The notes under the pieces: model-generated | The model's input: the letters and a program-made list of their open reading frames with translations, nothing else | What the model was told of the DNA's origin: nothing | The model's database searches: none | Source of the DNA: Bacteroidales bacterium | GTDB taxonomy: Bacteria; Bacteroidota; Bacteroidia; Bacteroidales; JALTDM01 | DNA: 16,189 nucleotides | NCBI GenBank assembly: GCA_027074135.1 | Contig: JALTDM010000322.1 | Coordinates: forward strand, 1 to 16,189 | Direction: 5' to 3' | Shown: positions 7,801-15,122 of the stretch, one piece after another | How positions within the stretch are numbered: position 1 is the first letter of the stretch | How the letters are laid out: each line of letters begins with the position of its first letter | Position numbers and translations under genes: made by a program

Positions 7801-10006
7801 AATACAACCGCAAAATGCTACTAAGGTTAGCATAACATTTGATTATGCGGAAATAGAAGCAAATTACGACACATTGTTTATCTACGACGGACCAACAACT
7901 GCGTCACCACTTCTTAAATATATTACCGGCAATGTAGGAAGTTTTACAATTGTATCTTCAGGAGATGCTTTGACATTCAAATTTAAGTCGGATGGTGCTA
8001 CAGAGCTTAGAGGTTGGGTGGCAAAATGGACTTCTTACGGAGGTGATTGTGATTGTGTTCCCGGGTCACAAAGTGATTCTACAGATGTTTGGAGAACAGG
8101 CGATTACAGTCAAACATTTACCGATGAGGCAAATACACCTTTAGGTTTCAAAGAAAGGTTTTACGATGTAATCTATTACGAAAATAACAGATGGACAGGA
8201 AACGGTGAACTGGGCTTTTTCAATGAAAATTTTGATTTGGATACAATAGATGCATCAATTTGGACTATTGTTGACGGTAGTTGGTCTATTGAAAGTAATC
8301 ACTTGGTACAAACCGATGAATCGTTGTCTAATAACAATATTTTTGCTGATGTTGAACAAGACAATCAACATTCGTATCTATACCACTGGTATATGTCAAT
8401 GACTGGTACGGGAACAAACAGGCGTGCGGGAATTTACATTTTTGCCGATGATGATTCATCTTCCAACAGAGGTAATTCTTATATGGTTTGGTACAGGTTG
8501 GATAATGATTTAGTTCAAATTTACAAAGTTCATAGTGACGGCTCATATGATTTGGTAACAAATGATCCGTATGACTTTAGTGACGGAGCTTGGTATGATT
8601 ATAAGGTTTATTTCAATCCGCAAACAGGTGAATTGTCAACTTATATCAATGGTGTGAAAGTATCGTCTTGGACAGACCCATCACCCTATCAAGCAGGACA
8701 TTATATTTCGTTGAGAGTTGGAAATGCAAAAGTTTATTATGATGATATAAAAGTTTATAAGTCGAGGGGAAATTCGGCTCCTGTAAGTGTAGGTCCTGAT
8801 GTGACGGATGCAATAAGGGTGCAAAGTGAAAACGGTCAGCCTGTGGCTAGAGTTAAAACAATGGTAATGAATAACTTGGAGCATTTCTCTGATTTAACTG
8901 GTAATGAATTGAAGATAGACTGGACACCACCTGCTGCGGTAACTTATGTTTATGACGGAACTGGTGCAGATATTGATACAACACTGGATCCGCACTCACT
9001 ATCGGCAAATTGGAGCAGTTCATTTGACGAAAATTCAGGAATTGATTCATATTGGTATGCTATAGGCACAACTCCGGGTGGAACGGATGTTCAAGATTGG
9101 ATGAGTAACGGAACAGATACAAATGTAACCGCTTCGGGCTTTGTAACTTTGCAAAACAATGTGGTTTATTATTTTACCGTGAAAGCAAAGAACGGTGCCG
9201 GATTGTTTTCAGGTCCTGTAAGCAGTGACGGACAAATAGCATCGCTAGATCCCGTTATTGCTTTTGATGTAGATAACCAAGATGTATGTGTCGGTGATAC
9301 TGTTCAGTTTTATAATAATACTATGTATGCGGAATCATACACTTGGATTTTTGAAGGCGGTTCGCCTGCATCGAGTACCGATGAAAATCCTGCAGTGGTT
9401 TACACCCAACCCGGAACTTATGATGTAACACTTATTGCATACAATTCGGCGGGAGTGAATTTTGCACTTACCGAACACGATTTCATTACCGTACATCCTG
9501 CGCCTGTTGCAGATTTTACTGCTACTCCGCAAAACCTGACTTTGCCGGATTCCATAGTTGTGTTTACTAATAATTCTCAAAATGCAACAACTTACTTGTG
9601 GAATTTTGGAGATGGTCAGACTTCTACTGATGTCAATCCGTATCATTATTATTCTATGCCCGGTACTTACAATGTTACTTTAGTTGCTTACAGTGATTTC
9701 TGCGATCCTGATACAGCATCAACTGTTATTTCGGTTGTAAGTGATGTTGATGAAGCAGGATATGGAGTCGGTGTAAGTATTTCGCCTAATCCTACTCATA
9801 GTTACTTGCAAATACAATGGGGTGATAATAATTTAAAATCTTCCGTGGAAAAAATCACCATAACATCTGCAGATGGCAAAACCCTGAAAACATTTGATAA
9901 ATTGTACAATGACAGAATCGATGTTTCGGAGTTTCCTGCAGGTGCATATTTCTTAAATATCTATACTGGAGACGGAAAAAGCACTATACGGTTTATAAAG
10001 AAATAA
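4874..10006 (+). CDS. Giant secreted multidomain protein: TolB-like propeller, C39-like cysteine peptidase, golvesin-like, SprB, FN3, CUB, LamG-like and PKD modules, T9SS sorting domain
   Basis: This 1710-residue protein starts with a signal peptide (1-20, ending AFSQ). Domains in order: a TolB/WD40-like propeller at about 25-320 (SPDSKKIAF at 201-209); a C39-like papain-fold peptidase at about 343-545, with Gln351, Cys365 in GSGSCAPTTS, His489 in SAGHLILARGY and Asp507 in FNDPAG; and a golvesin-C/xanthan-lyase-like beta-sandwich at about 566-706. Two SprB-like repeats follow at about 711-784 and 785-857, then an FN3-like domain (860-943), a CUB domain (950-1055, YDTLFIYDG) and a LamG-like sandwich (about 1115-1296). 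The C-terminal part has an FN3-like region (about 1345-1457), two PKD domains (1461-1541 and 1543-1622, the second with WNFGDG) and a type A T9SS sorting domain (about 1628-1710, SISPNPTHSYLQI, ending RFIKK). The expected route is Sec export, then T9SS secretion with release or surface attachment. The catalytic set looks intact, so protease activity is plausible; bacteriocin-exporter function is not, since no ABC domains are present. Domain edges are estimates made by eye. Confidence 0.9.
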   Translation: MKKITLFLFFFIFTFLAFSQNKNVDAYKLESDGYFTSFYKWGNKLLFTDNYASRIYVLNDENKFLTAVEEAPGCGRYMSFKNGKVLFKHIDPVTLKQMPVMYDMVTGNFTKLHPSVQLCGQPDMSDNGDIIFTVGNTLIVRNAHGVKKSYDLGNYANYVRISPEGNYVAYNTAHDELAIINLESGEKHIFTGKGYVYPVWSPDSKKIAFNSTSGELFVYDLTTAQTWDLGRGGKEQWFSTEKLVYQQNVDSNLTFYGSDLFIAKYDGTGKINLTNTPGDFEMSPFVADGKIYYSSYNTRKIYVADFDGNSISNVQVYYDYSTKKEVYKTYNLGKDNSKSIVHIPNVPYVHQRYDTPSWHNGSGSCAPTTSIMAIAFYNRLPQWPTVVDHGYSFDPHTSVYGSYVADKYRFNEIYYDIYEEAYGTDAWGGYGYMWDGSYSPSSRMRQYIENHKMVTNQLWTSSCTFTNTTTEIDNGYVHPICTYLTSAGHLILARGYVVGQHTLIFNDPAGNKNSAPYFNYYGTDAYYDWPGYNNGYQNLDADGSHGGVAWTVKAETSEPNYNDTIIDNDYYGHGFYMNNSQNGSHMRYFRDYNGGYNGHTWYTLTMADASDVCWVTWTPNLPEDGVYEVSAYIPDNHANATNAMYHIHSDDGENIVHIDQSAYSDQWVSLGTYHFTQGQPGYVYLGDSTGTDYNEIAFDAIKWEKMPTGLEFVVNDVTCNGGNDGSITVNPTEGSAPYTYVWSTNPPQTTQTATNLTAGAYSVTVTDNNGNTYIGSSTVSEPDPIENTISVQNPSQSGSSDGSITVSTIGGTPPYSYNWSSSVSTTNSASGLQEGTYIITTSDANGCTRTDTVELIPGNCPVPQNLTLVSATSMTGTVEWDGTAQTYLVGITEQGANNWTYYVVDTTAYTFTGLAANTTYTCSVAAICGTDTTVDITLDFATQAITNLTLTECTGIFTDDGGVNNNYSSNLLYEVTIQPQNATKVSITFDYAEIEANYDTLFIYDGPTTASPLLKYITGNVGSFTIVSSGDALTFKFKSDGATELRGWVAKWTSYGGDCDCVPGSQSDSTDVWRTGDYSQTFTDEANTPLGFKERFYDVIYYENNRWTGNGELGFFNENFDLDTIDASIWTIVDGSWSIESNHLVQTDESLSNNNIFADVEQDNQHSYLYHWYMSMTGTGTNRRAGIYIFADDDSSSNRGNSYMVWYRLDNDLVQIYKVHSDGSYDLVTNDPYDFSDGAWYDYKVYFNPQTGELSTYINGVKVSSWTDPSPYQAGHYISLRVGNAKVYYDDIKVYKSRGNSAPVSVGPDVTDAIRVQSENGQPVARVKTMVMNNLEHFSDLTGNELKIDWTPPAAVTYVYDGTGADIDTTLDPHSLSANWSSSFDENSGIDSYWYAIGTTPGGTDVQDWMSNGTDTNVTASGFVTLQNNVVYYFTVKAKNGAGLFSGPVSSDGQIASLDPVIAFDVDNQDVCVGDTVQFYNNTMYAESYTWIFEGGSPASSTDENPAVVYTQPGTYDVTLIAYNSAGVNFALTEHDFITVHPAPVADFTATPQNLTLPDSIVVFTNNSQNATTYLWNFGDGQTSTDVNPYHYYSMPGTYNVTLVAYSDFCDPDTASTVISVVSDVDEAGYGVGVSISPNPTHSYLQIQWGDNNLKSSVEKITITSADGKTLKTFDKLYNDRIDVSEFPAGAYFLNIYTGDGKSTIRFIKK

Positions 10007-10017
10007 CAGGTAAATGT

Positions 10018-10056
10018 AAAAAGGCTGTCTTTAAAAGGACAGCCTTTTCTTTTTAT
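10018..10056 (+). terminator. Intrinsic terminator after the large secreted protein
   Basis: AAGGCTGTC (10021-10029) pairs with GACAGCCTT (10038-10046) around an 8-nt AT-rich loop. The stem is extended by flanking A/T pairs and followed by TTCTTTTTAT. It begins 15 nt after the stop codon at 10006. The A-run before the stem could make it work in both directions. Confidence 0.88.
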
Positions 10057-10084
10057 ACAGCCTAATTTTTTCATATTTAATTTA

Positions 10085-10113
10085 TTGCCACCAAACAATA
10101 ATCTGTATCTTTG
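10085..10113 (+). promoter_or_regulatory. Bacteroidota-type promoter for the ffh operon
   Basis: A TTG box (10085-10087) is followed after 18 nt by TATCTTTG (10106-10113), matching the -33 TTG / -7 TAnnTTTG arrangement recognised by the primary sigma factor of this phylum. It lies between the terminator of the preceding gene and the ffh ATG at 10150, leaving a leader of roughly 30 nt. This is the best-supported promoter in the window. Confidence 0.65.
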
Positions 10114-10149
10114 TGCAATTGAAAAATAAAGTGTAAAAAACAGGTAGTT

Positions 10150-11487
10150 ATGTTTGAAAATTTAACCGAGAAACTTGAACAGTCGTTTAAAGTTCTAAGA
10201 GGGAAAAGTAAGATTACGGAAATAAACATTGCGGAAGCCTTGAAGGAAGTGAGAAGGGCATTGCTCGATGCCGATGTAAACTACAAGATAGCAAAGCAAT
10301 TTACAGATAAAGTCAAAGAAAAAGCCATAGGGCAGCAAGTTATAAAGTCGGTACAGCCCGGTCAAATGCTTGTTAAGCTTGTGCACGATGAGCTTATCGA
10401 GTTGATGGGTGGAAAAAAGGAAGACATTAACCTGCAAGGTAATCCTAACATAATACTTATTGCCGGACTTCAAGGTAGTGGTAAAACCACTTTCAGTGCA
10501 AAACTAGCCAAATTCTTAAAAGAGAAAAAAGGTAAAAAACCTTTGCTAGTTGCAGGAGATGTTTACAGACCTGCAGCTATAGACCAGTTGAAAGTACTTG
10601 GAGAACAAATCGGTGTGGCGGTATTTACCATTGAAGGCGAAAAGAATCCGGTTAAGATAGCCAAAGAAGCCATAAAGCACGCCAAAGAAATGGGTTATAC
10701 AAATGTGATAGTGGATACGGCTGGGCGTTTGGCTATTGACCAGGAAATGATGGATGAAATAAGCCGTCTGAAAAAAGAACTTTCGCCGGATGAAACCCTG
10801 TTTGTTGTTGATGCAATGACAGGGCAGGATGCGGTAAATACCGCAAAGGAATTTAACAATGTAATAGACTTTGACGGGGTAGTGCTTACCAAGTTGGACG
10901 GTGATGCCCGCGGTGGTGCCGCACTTTCAATCAAATATACGGTAAACAAACCTATTAAGTTTGTAAGTACTGGCGAAAAACTCGATGCGCTAGATATTTT
11001 CTATCCCGAAAGAATGGCTGACCGTATCTTGGGTATGGGTGATATCGTGTCACTTGTAGAAAAAGCCCAAGAACAAATTGATGAGGAAGAAGCCCGTAAA
11101 CTTCAAAAGAAACTTGCCCGCAATGAATTTGATTTGGATGACTTTTATAAACAAATCCAGCAAATCAAGAAAATGGGTAACATCAAAGACCTTATGTCTA
11201 TGATTCCCGGTATGGGCAAGGCTATGAAAGATGTTGATATTGACGATGATGCGTTCAAGAGTGTGGAAGCCATTATTTTGTCGATGACACCCGAAGAACG
11301 CAAAAAGCCTGAAATAATAAACGCTTCCCGCAAAAAACGTATTGCAATGGGTAGCGGTACTTCCGTAACGGAAGTGAATAAGTTACTTACACAGTTTAAC
11401 GAAGCTCGCAAAATGATGAAAGTTGTAGCAACAGGCGGTGTTAAAGGAATGATGAAAAGGAATAAAAAGAAACGAAAAAAAAGATAA
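10150..11487 (+). CDS. ffh: Signal recognition particle GTPase Ffh
   Basis: Ffh binds 4.5S RNA and hydrophobic signal sequences emerging from the ribosome and delivers the complex to FtsY at the inner membrane. The 445 residues match the family length. The order is an N domain (about 1-88, with ALLDADVNYK), then a GTPase G domain with P-loop GLQGSGKTT (106-114), DVYRPAAIDQL (137-147), DTAGR (189-193), TKLDGDARGGAALS (247-260) and GEKLDALDIFYPERMADR (275-292). The methionine-rich M domain (about 325-435) carries MSMIPGMG and the RNA-binding helix region SRKKRIAMGSG (393-403). A strongly basic tail (KRNKKKRKKR) ends the protein. It is the first gene of a four-gene operon; folD starts 3 nt after its stop. 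Confidence 0.98.
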   Translation: MFENLTEKLEQSFKVLRGKSKITEINIAEALKEVRRALLDADVNYKIAKQFTDKVKEKAIGQQVIKSVQPGQMLVKLVHDELIELMGGKKEDINLQGNPNIILIAGLQGSGKTTFSAKLAKFLKEKKGKKPLLVAGDVYRPAAIDQLKVLGEQIGVAVFTIEGEKNPVKIAKEAIKHAKEMGYTNVIVDTAGRLAIDQEMMDEISRLKKELSPDETLFVVDAMTGQDAVNTAKEFNNVIDFDGVVLTKLDGDARGGAALSIKYTVNKPIKFVSTGEKLDALDIFYPERMADRILGMGDIVSLVEKAQEQIDEEEARKLQKKLARNEFDLDDFYKQIQQIKKMGNIKDLMSMIPGMGKAMKDVDIDDDAFKSVEAIILSMTPEERKKPEIINASRKKRIAMGSGTSVTEVNKLLTQFNEARKMMKVVATGGVKGMMKRNKKKRKKR

Positions 11488-11490
11488 GCA

Positions 11491-12369
11491 ATGATTATCC
11501 TTGACGGTAAAAAAACTTCAAAAGAAATAAAAGAGGAACTGAAACAAAAAACTGCCGAACTTGTTGCAGCAGGCAAAAAAGTTCCTCATCTTGCAGTAAT
11601 ACTTGTAGGTGACAACGGAGCGAGCAAAACTTATGTCAATTCAAAAATAAAGGCTTGCGAATATGTTGGGTTCAAATCCACTTTGGTAAAATACGATGAG
11701 TCTGTAAGCGAACAGGAGCTACTTGATAAAATCCGTGAAATAAACTCTGATGAAGACATAGATGGTCTTATTGTTCAATTGCCTTTGCCGAAGCATATCG
11801 ACGAACAAAAGGTTATAGAAGCCATTGATTATAAAAAAGATGTGGATGGATTTCATCCGGTAAATGCAGGAAGGTTGGTATTGGGTTTGCCTGCTTTTGT
11901 GCCTGCTACGCCGATGGGAATTATGGAACTGCTGAAAAGATATAATGTGCCTGTAAGAGGTAAGCACGCTGTAGTGCTTGGTAGGAGTCATATTGTAGGC
12001 AGACCTATGAGTATTTTGTTGGGTCAAAAAGGCGAGTTTGCCGATGCTACGGTAACTTTGTGTCATTCACGAACGCATGATATAGAGAAGTTTACAAAGG
12101 AGGCGGATATTGTTGTGGTTGCACTTGGTAAGCCTGAATACTTGATAGGTGAAATGGTAAAAGAAGGTGTTGTTGTTATTGATGTTGGCATAACGCGTGT
12201 GGAAACGGATGAAAATGAAAAAGGTTACAAAATCGTTGGCGATGTACATTTTGACTCGGTGAGCAAAAAAGCATCTTACATCACACCTGTCCCTGGTGGA
12301 GTAGGACCAATGACTATTGCATCATTGCTTATGAATACATATTTGTCTGCAACAGGTAAAATTTATTAG
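11491..12369 (+). CDS. folD: Bifunctional methylenetetrahydrofolate dehydrogenase / methenyltetrahydrofolate cyclohydrolase
   Basis: FolD oxidises 5,10-methylene-THF with NAD(P)+ and hydrolyses the methenyl product to 10-formyl-THF, feeding purine and formyl-Met synthesis in the cytosol. The 292 residues are full length. Tyr48 and catalytic Lys52 lie in SKTYVNSKIKACEYVGF. DGLIVQLPLPKHI (91-103), PATPMGIMELL (138-148), the Rossmann segment VVLGRSHIVGRPMS (161-174) and PVPGGVGPMT (266-275) are all present. ATG at 11491 is 3 nt past the ffh stop, and the next gene begins 4 nt after its own stop, so it is an internal operon gene. Confidence 0.98.
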   Translation: MIILDGKKTSKEIKEELKQKTAELVAAGKKVPHLAVILVGDNGASKTYVNSKIKACEYVGFKSTLVKYDESVSEQELLDKIREINSDEDIDGLIVQLPLPKHIDEQKVIEAIDYKKDVDGFHPVNAGRLVLGLPAFVPATPMGIMELLKRYNVPVRGKHAVVLGRSHIVGRPMSILLGQKGEFADATVTLCHSRTHDIEKFTKEADIVVVALGKPEYLIGEMVKEGVVVIDVGITRVETDENEKGYKIVGDVHFDSVSKKASYITPVPGGVGPMTIASLLMNTYLSATGKIY

Positions 12370-12373
12370 GATT

Positions 12374-12832
12374 ATGATACAAAGAATACAAACATTATAT
12401 TTGGCACTGGCTGCATTTGTTTTGGGGCTAATGTTACAAAGTCCGATAGTTTCGTTTGCCATAGACGGAAAGATATACGATTTAACTAGTTATATGCTCG
12501 TAAATTCGCAGGTTAGTAAAGATGTGATTTTTTATAATTATCCGCTTGCGGTACTTATAGGTGTAGCTTCGTTGCTTGCATTTATTACAATTTTATTTTT
12601 TAAAAACCGCAAGTTGCAAATGAAATTGACATTGTTCAATTGGATTCTCACACTTGGAATTTATGTGCTTATAGCTTATTATTATTTTCAAGCACAAGCA
12701 ATTAAGGAATTGGTGTTTACATTCAGGTTACCCGTAGTTTATCCTGCGGTAGCGTTTATATTTCTGGTGCTTGCATTTAAACAAATTAAGAAGGATGAAG
12801 AAATTATACAATCATTAAACAGGATAAGATAA
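12374..12832 (+). CDS. DUF4293 family membrane protein
   Basis: This 152-residue protein starts MIQRIQTLYLALAA, the usual opening of the Bacteroidota-specific DUF4293 family. Four membrane segments are seen at about 7-29, 54-76, 84-104 and 119-137. A non-cytoplasmic loop follows the first segment (about 30-53), and the tail is short, charged and presumably cytoplasmic (KKDEEIIQSLNRIR), also a family trait. No catalytic motif is visible and the function is unknown. It sits 4 nt after folD and 12 nt before the aconitase-family gene, so it is translated from the same message. Confidence 0.88.
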   Translation: MIQRIQTLYLALAAFVLGLMLQSPIVSFAIDGKIYDLTSYMLVNSQVSKDVIFYNYPLAVLIGVASLLAFITILFFKNRKLQMKLTLFNWILTLGIYVLIAYYYFQAQAIKELVFTFRLPVVYPAVAFIFLVLAFKQIKKDEEIIQSLNRIR

Positions 12833-12844
12833 AAACTTTTGCTT

Positions 12845-14674
12845 ATGAAAGGAATGACTTTAATTGAAAAAATTATCGCCAACCACAGCGATAAAGATGT
12901 GGTAAAACCCGGCGATATTGTTGATGTTAAGATAGATGTAAGGGCTGCCCGTGATTTTGGTGGAGCCAATGTGATAAAAAACATTGAAGAAAACGGACTT
13001 CCGATAGATGACCCCAAAAAGACTTTTTTCACTTTTGATACAAATCCGACCGGTTCGGATCAAAAATATGCTGCTAATCAACAATTTATCAGAACTTGGG
13101 CAAGAAAAAATGGAATCAAAGTATATGATATAAATAATGGTATTGGTACGCACCTGATGATACAGGAAGGTCTTGTTTATTCTGGTAAAACTGCAGTAAC
13201 GACTGACTCTCACGCCAATATTCTGGGTGCCGTAGGTGCTTTTGGTCAAGGAATGGGGGATAAAGATATTGCAGCCGCTTTTGCTTTCGGTAAGGTGTGG
13301 TTCAAAGTGCCGCCAAGTGTAAAGATTATCCTCAAAGGACAAAGACCCGAAGGAGTTTTTGCAAAGGATATTGTCTTGAATTTGCTTAACATTTTCGGTG
13401 CAAATAAGTTGTTGGGATATGCTATAGAAATTTACGGCGAAGAAGTAGATAATTTTACTTTGGACGAAAGAATAACTATTGCATCTATGGCTACAGAAAT
13501 GGGTGCAATTATCATTTTCTTTACTCCGAATAACGAAATATTGTCTTATGCCGAAAAGGTAATGGGCAATAAAATAGAACCTGTGACTGCTGATGCGGAT
13601 GCTCATTACGACCAAGTGTTTGAGATTGATATGAGCAAGTTTGTGCCTATGGTTTCATTGCCGGGTCATCCTCACGATACTGTAAATATTGTTGAAGCAA
13701 AGAAAGTTAAAATTGACTCGGCTTTTATAGGTAGCTGTACCAACGGTAGGATTGAAGACATGCGTATTGTTGCCAACATTTTGAAAGGCAAAAAAGTAGC
13801 TCCCGGAGTAGTGCTTAAAATAGTGCCATCTACCGATAAAGTTTGGCAACAATGTTTGGACGAGGGTCTTATAAAGATTTTCAAAAAAGCGGGTGCTTTA
13901 GTTTCAAATGCAGGTTGTGCAGGTTGTGCTGCAGGACAGGTCGGTATGAACGGACCGGGCGAAATTACCATAAGTACAGGTAACCGCAACTTTCCGGGCA
14001 AACAAGGTAAGGGTAAGGTTTATTTGGCATCACCCGCAACAGTTGCAGCATCTGCTATTGCCGGTTATATTACGACATTTGATGATATACCGGAAGAACC
14101 TGCTACATTTGATGTGGAAGAACGGGAACAAAGACTTGAAGAAGCTAGAAAAGCAGCCGAAAAGCACAAACATAAACACGATAAGCCTAAAGTTGTTGAA
14201 GGCAAAGTGTGGATGATTATGATGGATAACATCGATACCGATATGATTTTTCATAATAAATACTTGACAATCACCGATATAAATGAAATGGGAAAGTATT
14301 GCCTTGACAACTTGGAAGGTTTTGAAGACTTTGCAAAGAAAGCACAACCGGGTGATATTATAATTACAGGTAAAAACTTTGGTGCGGGAAGTTCAAGGCA
14401 ACAAGCCGTTGATTGCTTTAAGGCGCTTGGCGTAAATGCAGTGATTGCCGAATCATTTGGTGCCATTTACGAAAGAAATGCAATAAATGCCGGTATGCCG
14501 ATTCTTACTTACAACAAGAATTTTGTGGAAGAACTTGATTTAAAGCATGGAGACAAGATTCGTGTAAACTTTGAAACAGGCGAAGTTGAAAATCTTGAAA
14601 ACGGTAAGAAAACAAAAATAAATCCGTTCTCGGATGTACAAATGGAAATTTATCAAAACGGAGGATTGTTTTAA
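12845..14674 (+). CDS. Fused large+small subunit aconitase / isopropylmalate (homoaconitate) dehydratase family enzyme
   Basis: This 609-residue single-chain hydro-lyase has a LeuC/HacA-like part (about 1-415), a charged linker (about 420-450, with KHKHKHDK) and a LeuD-like swivelling domain (about 453-609). Numbered from this ATG, the [4Fe-4S] ligands are Cys298 in GSCTNGR and Cys358/Cys361 in NAGCAGCAAG. TTDSHA (119-124), NRNFPGK (380-386) and the swivel motif GAGSSRQQA (513-521) are present. Two normally conserved residues differ: FDTNPTG (64-70) stands where relatives carry an Asp-His pair, and Lys replaces the Arg after NRNFxG. Aconitase is one possible activity for this TCA-type context; isopropylmalate, citramalate or homoaconitate-type activities are equally open, as no leuA or leuB is nearby. 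I chose ATG 12845; a TTG at 12839 adds two residues, and ATG 12854 (MTLIEKII) also fits. It is the last gene of the ffh operon. Confidence 0.9.
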   Translation: MKGMTLIEKIIANHSDKDVVKPGDIVDVKIDVRAARDFGGANVIKNIEENGLPIDDPKKTFFTFDTNPTGSDQKYAANQQFIRTWARKNGIKVYDINNGIGTHLMIQEGLVYSGKTAVTTDSHANILGAVGAFGQGMGDKDIAAAFAFGKVWFKVPPSVKIILKGQRPEGVFAKDIVLNLLNIFGANKLLGYAIEIYGEEVDNFTLDERITIASMATEMGAIIIFFTPNNEILSYAEKVMGNKIEPVTADADAHYDQVFEIDMSKFVPMVSLPGHPHDTVNIVEAKKVKIDSAFIGSCTNGRIEDMRIVANILKGKKVAPGVVLKIVPSTDKVWQQCLDEGLIKIFKKAGALVSNAGCAGCAAGQVGMNGPGEITISTGNRNFPGKQGKGKVYLASPATVAASAIAGYITTFDDIPEEPATFDVEEREQRLEEARKAAEKHKHKHDKPKVVEGKVWMIMMDNIDTDMIFHNKYLTITDINEMGKYCLDNLEGFEDFAKKAQPGDIIITGKNFGAGSSRQQAVDCFKALGVNAVIAESFGAIYERNAINAGMPILTYNKNFVEELDLKHGDKIRVNFETGEVENLENGKKTKINPFSDVQMEIYQNGGLF

Positions 14675-14707
14675 TTAGTGGTTTGTGAATCTATATAAGT
14701 TAAGGGA

Positions 14708-14740
14708 CTGCCTAAAATCGGGCAGCTATTTTTTGTTTTT
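14708..14740 (+). terminator. Intrinsic terminator closing the ffh operon
   Basis: CTGCC (14708-14712) pairs with GGCAG (14721-14725), with a further T-G wobble, around a short loop. It is followed by a T-rich tract (ATTTTTTGTTTTT). It lies 33 nt after the stop at 14674. The stem is short but GC-rich and the tail is strong. Confidence 0.75.
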
Positions 14741-15092
14741 ATTGATAAAATAATTAAAAATTTTTTATTAAATTTGTAAAGTAATGTTAAAAGTGTTATT
14801 TGATATACTGTTTTGTTAGATGTTGAAGAACAGTTATTTATGTTTTTTTGCTTAGAGTTGTGGGGAACTTAAAGGTGTCATTTGTTTGATTTTTTTGTTT
14901 ATTATAAATGTTTGCTGGGTCAAAAAATTTATGAATTTTTCAAGTCAATTCTCAATAAACTGTTTGTTTACAGTGAGTTATAGGCGTGATTGTGAAAGAG
15001 CATATTTTGGAGTAACGAGGATTAAGTCGTTCAATATTTTAGAAAGTTATTTGATAGAATAATTAAAAAGCGTAGCATAAGATGTGAAATGT
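14741..15092. other. AT-rich intergenic region between the ffh operon and the IS30 element
   Basis: No recognisable gene family lies here. One small open frame, 14931-15062 on the plus strand (43 codons plus stop, starting MNFSSQFSINCLF), reads like a possible remnant or small protein but has no identifiable motif or good promoter. A TAAATTTG motif at 14769-14776 fits the -7 consensus without a clear -33 partner. A weak ACTGT/ACAGT hairpin lies near 14960. No tRNA or CRISPR is seen. Confidence 0.5.
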
Positions 15093-15122
15093 AAGTTTAG
15101 TAAAAGCTGAATTCAAGTCACA
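15093..15122 (+). repeat. Left terminal inverted repeat of the IS30 element
   Basis: It begins AAGTTTA and runs through GTCAC into the 3' end of the transposase gene, so the stop codon (15113-15115) lies inside it. It pairs with 16103-16131 with several mismatches. The position is inferred by eye. Confidence 0.5.

Noticed and set aside
7490..9646. Several minus-strand frames of 65-107 codons inside the large secreted protein
   Set aside because: The plus-strand gene has continuous, recognisable domains; the antisense frames are Cys/His/Ser-rich shadows.
11145..11576. A 143-codon minus-strand frame across the ffh-folD junction
   Set aside because: It is antisense to two conserved genes and reads as hydrophobic text produced by the complement of Lys/Glu-rich codons.
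12839..12844. TTG start two codons upstream for the aconitase-family gene
   Set aside because: An ATG directly follows at 12845 and better matches family N-termini; the TTG adds only Met-Leu.
12860..13615. A 251-codon open frame on the minus strand
   Set aside because: It lies entirely antisense to the well-supported aconitase-family gene, has no recognisable domain and uses atypical residue content.
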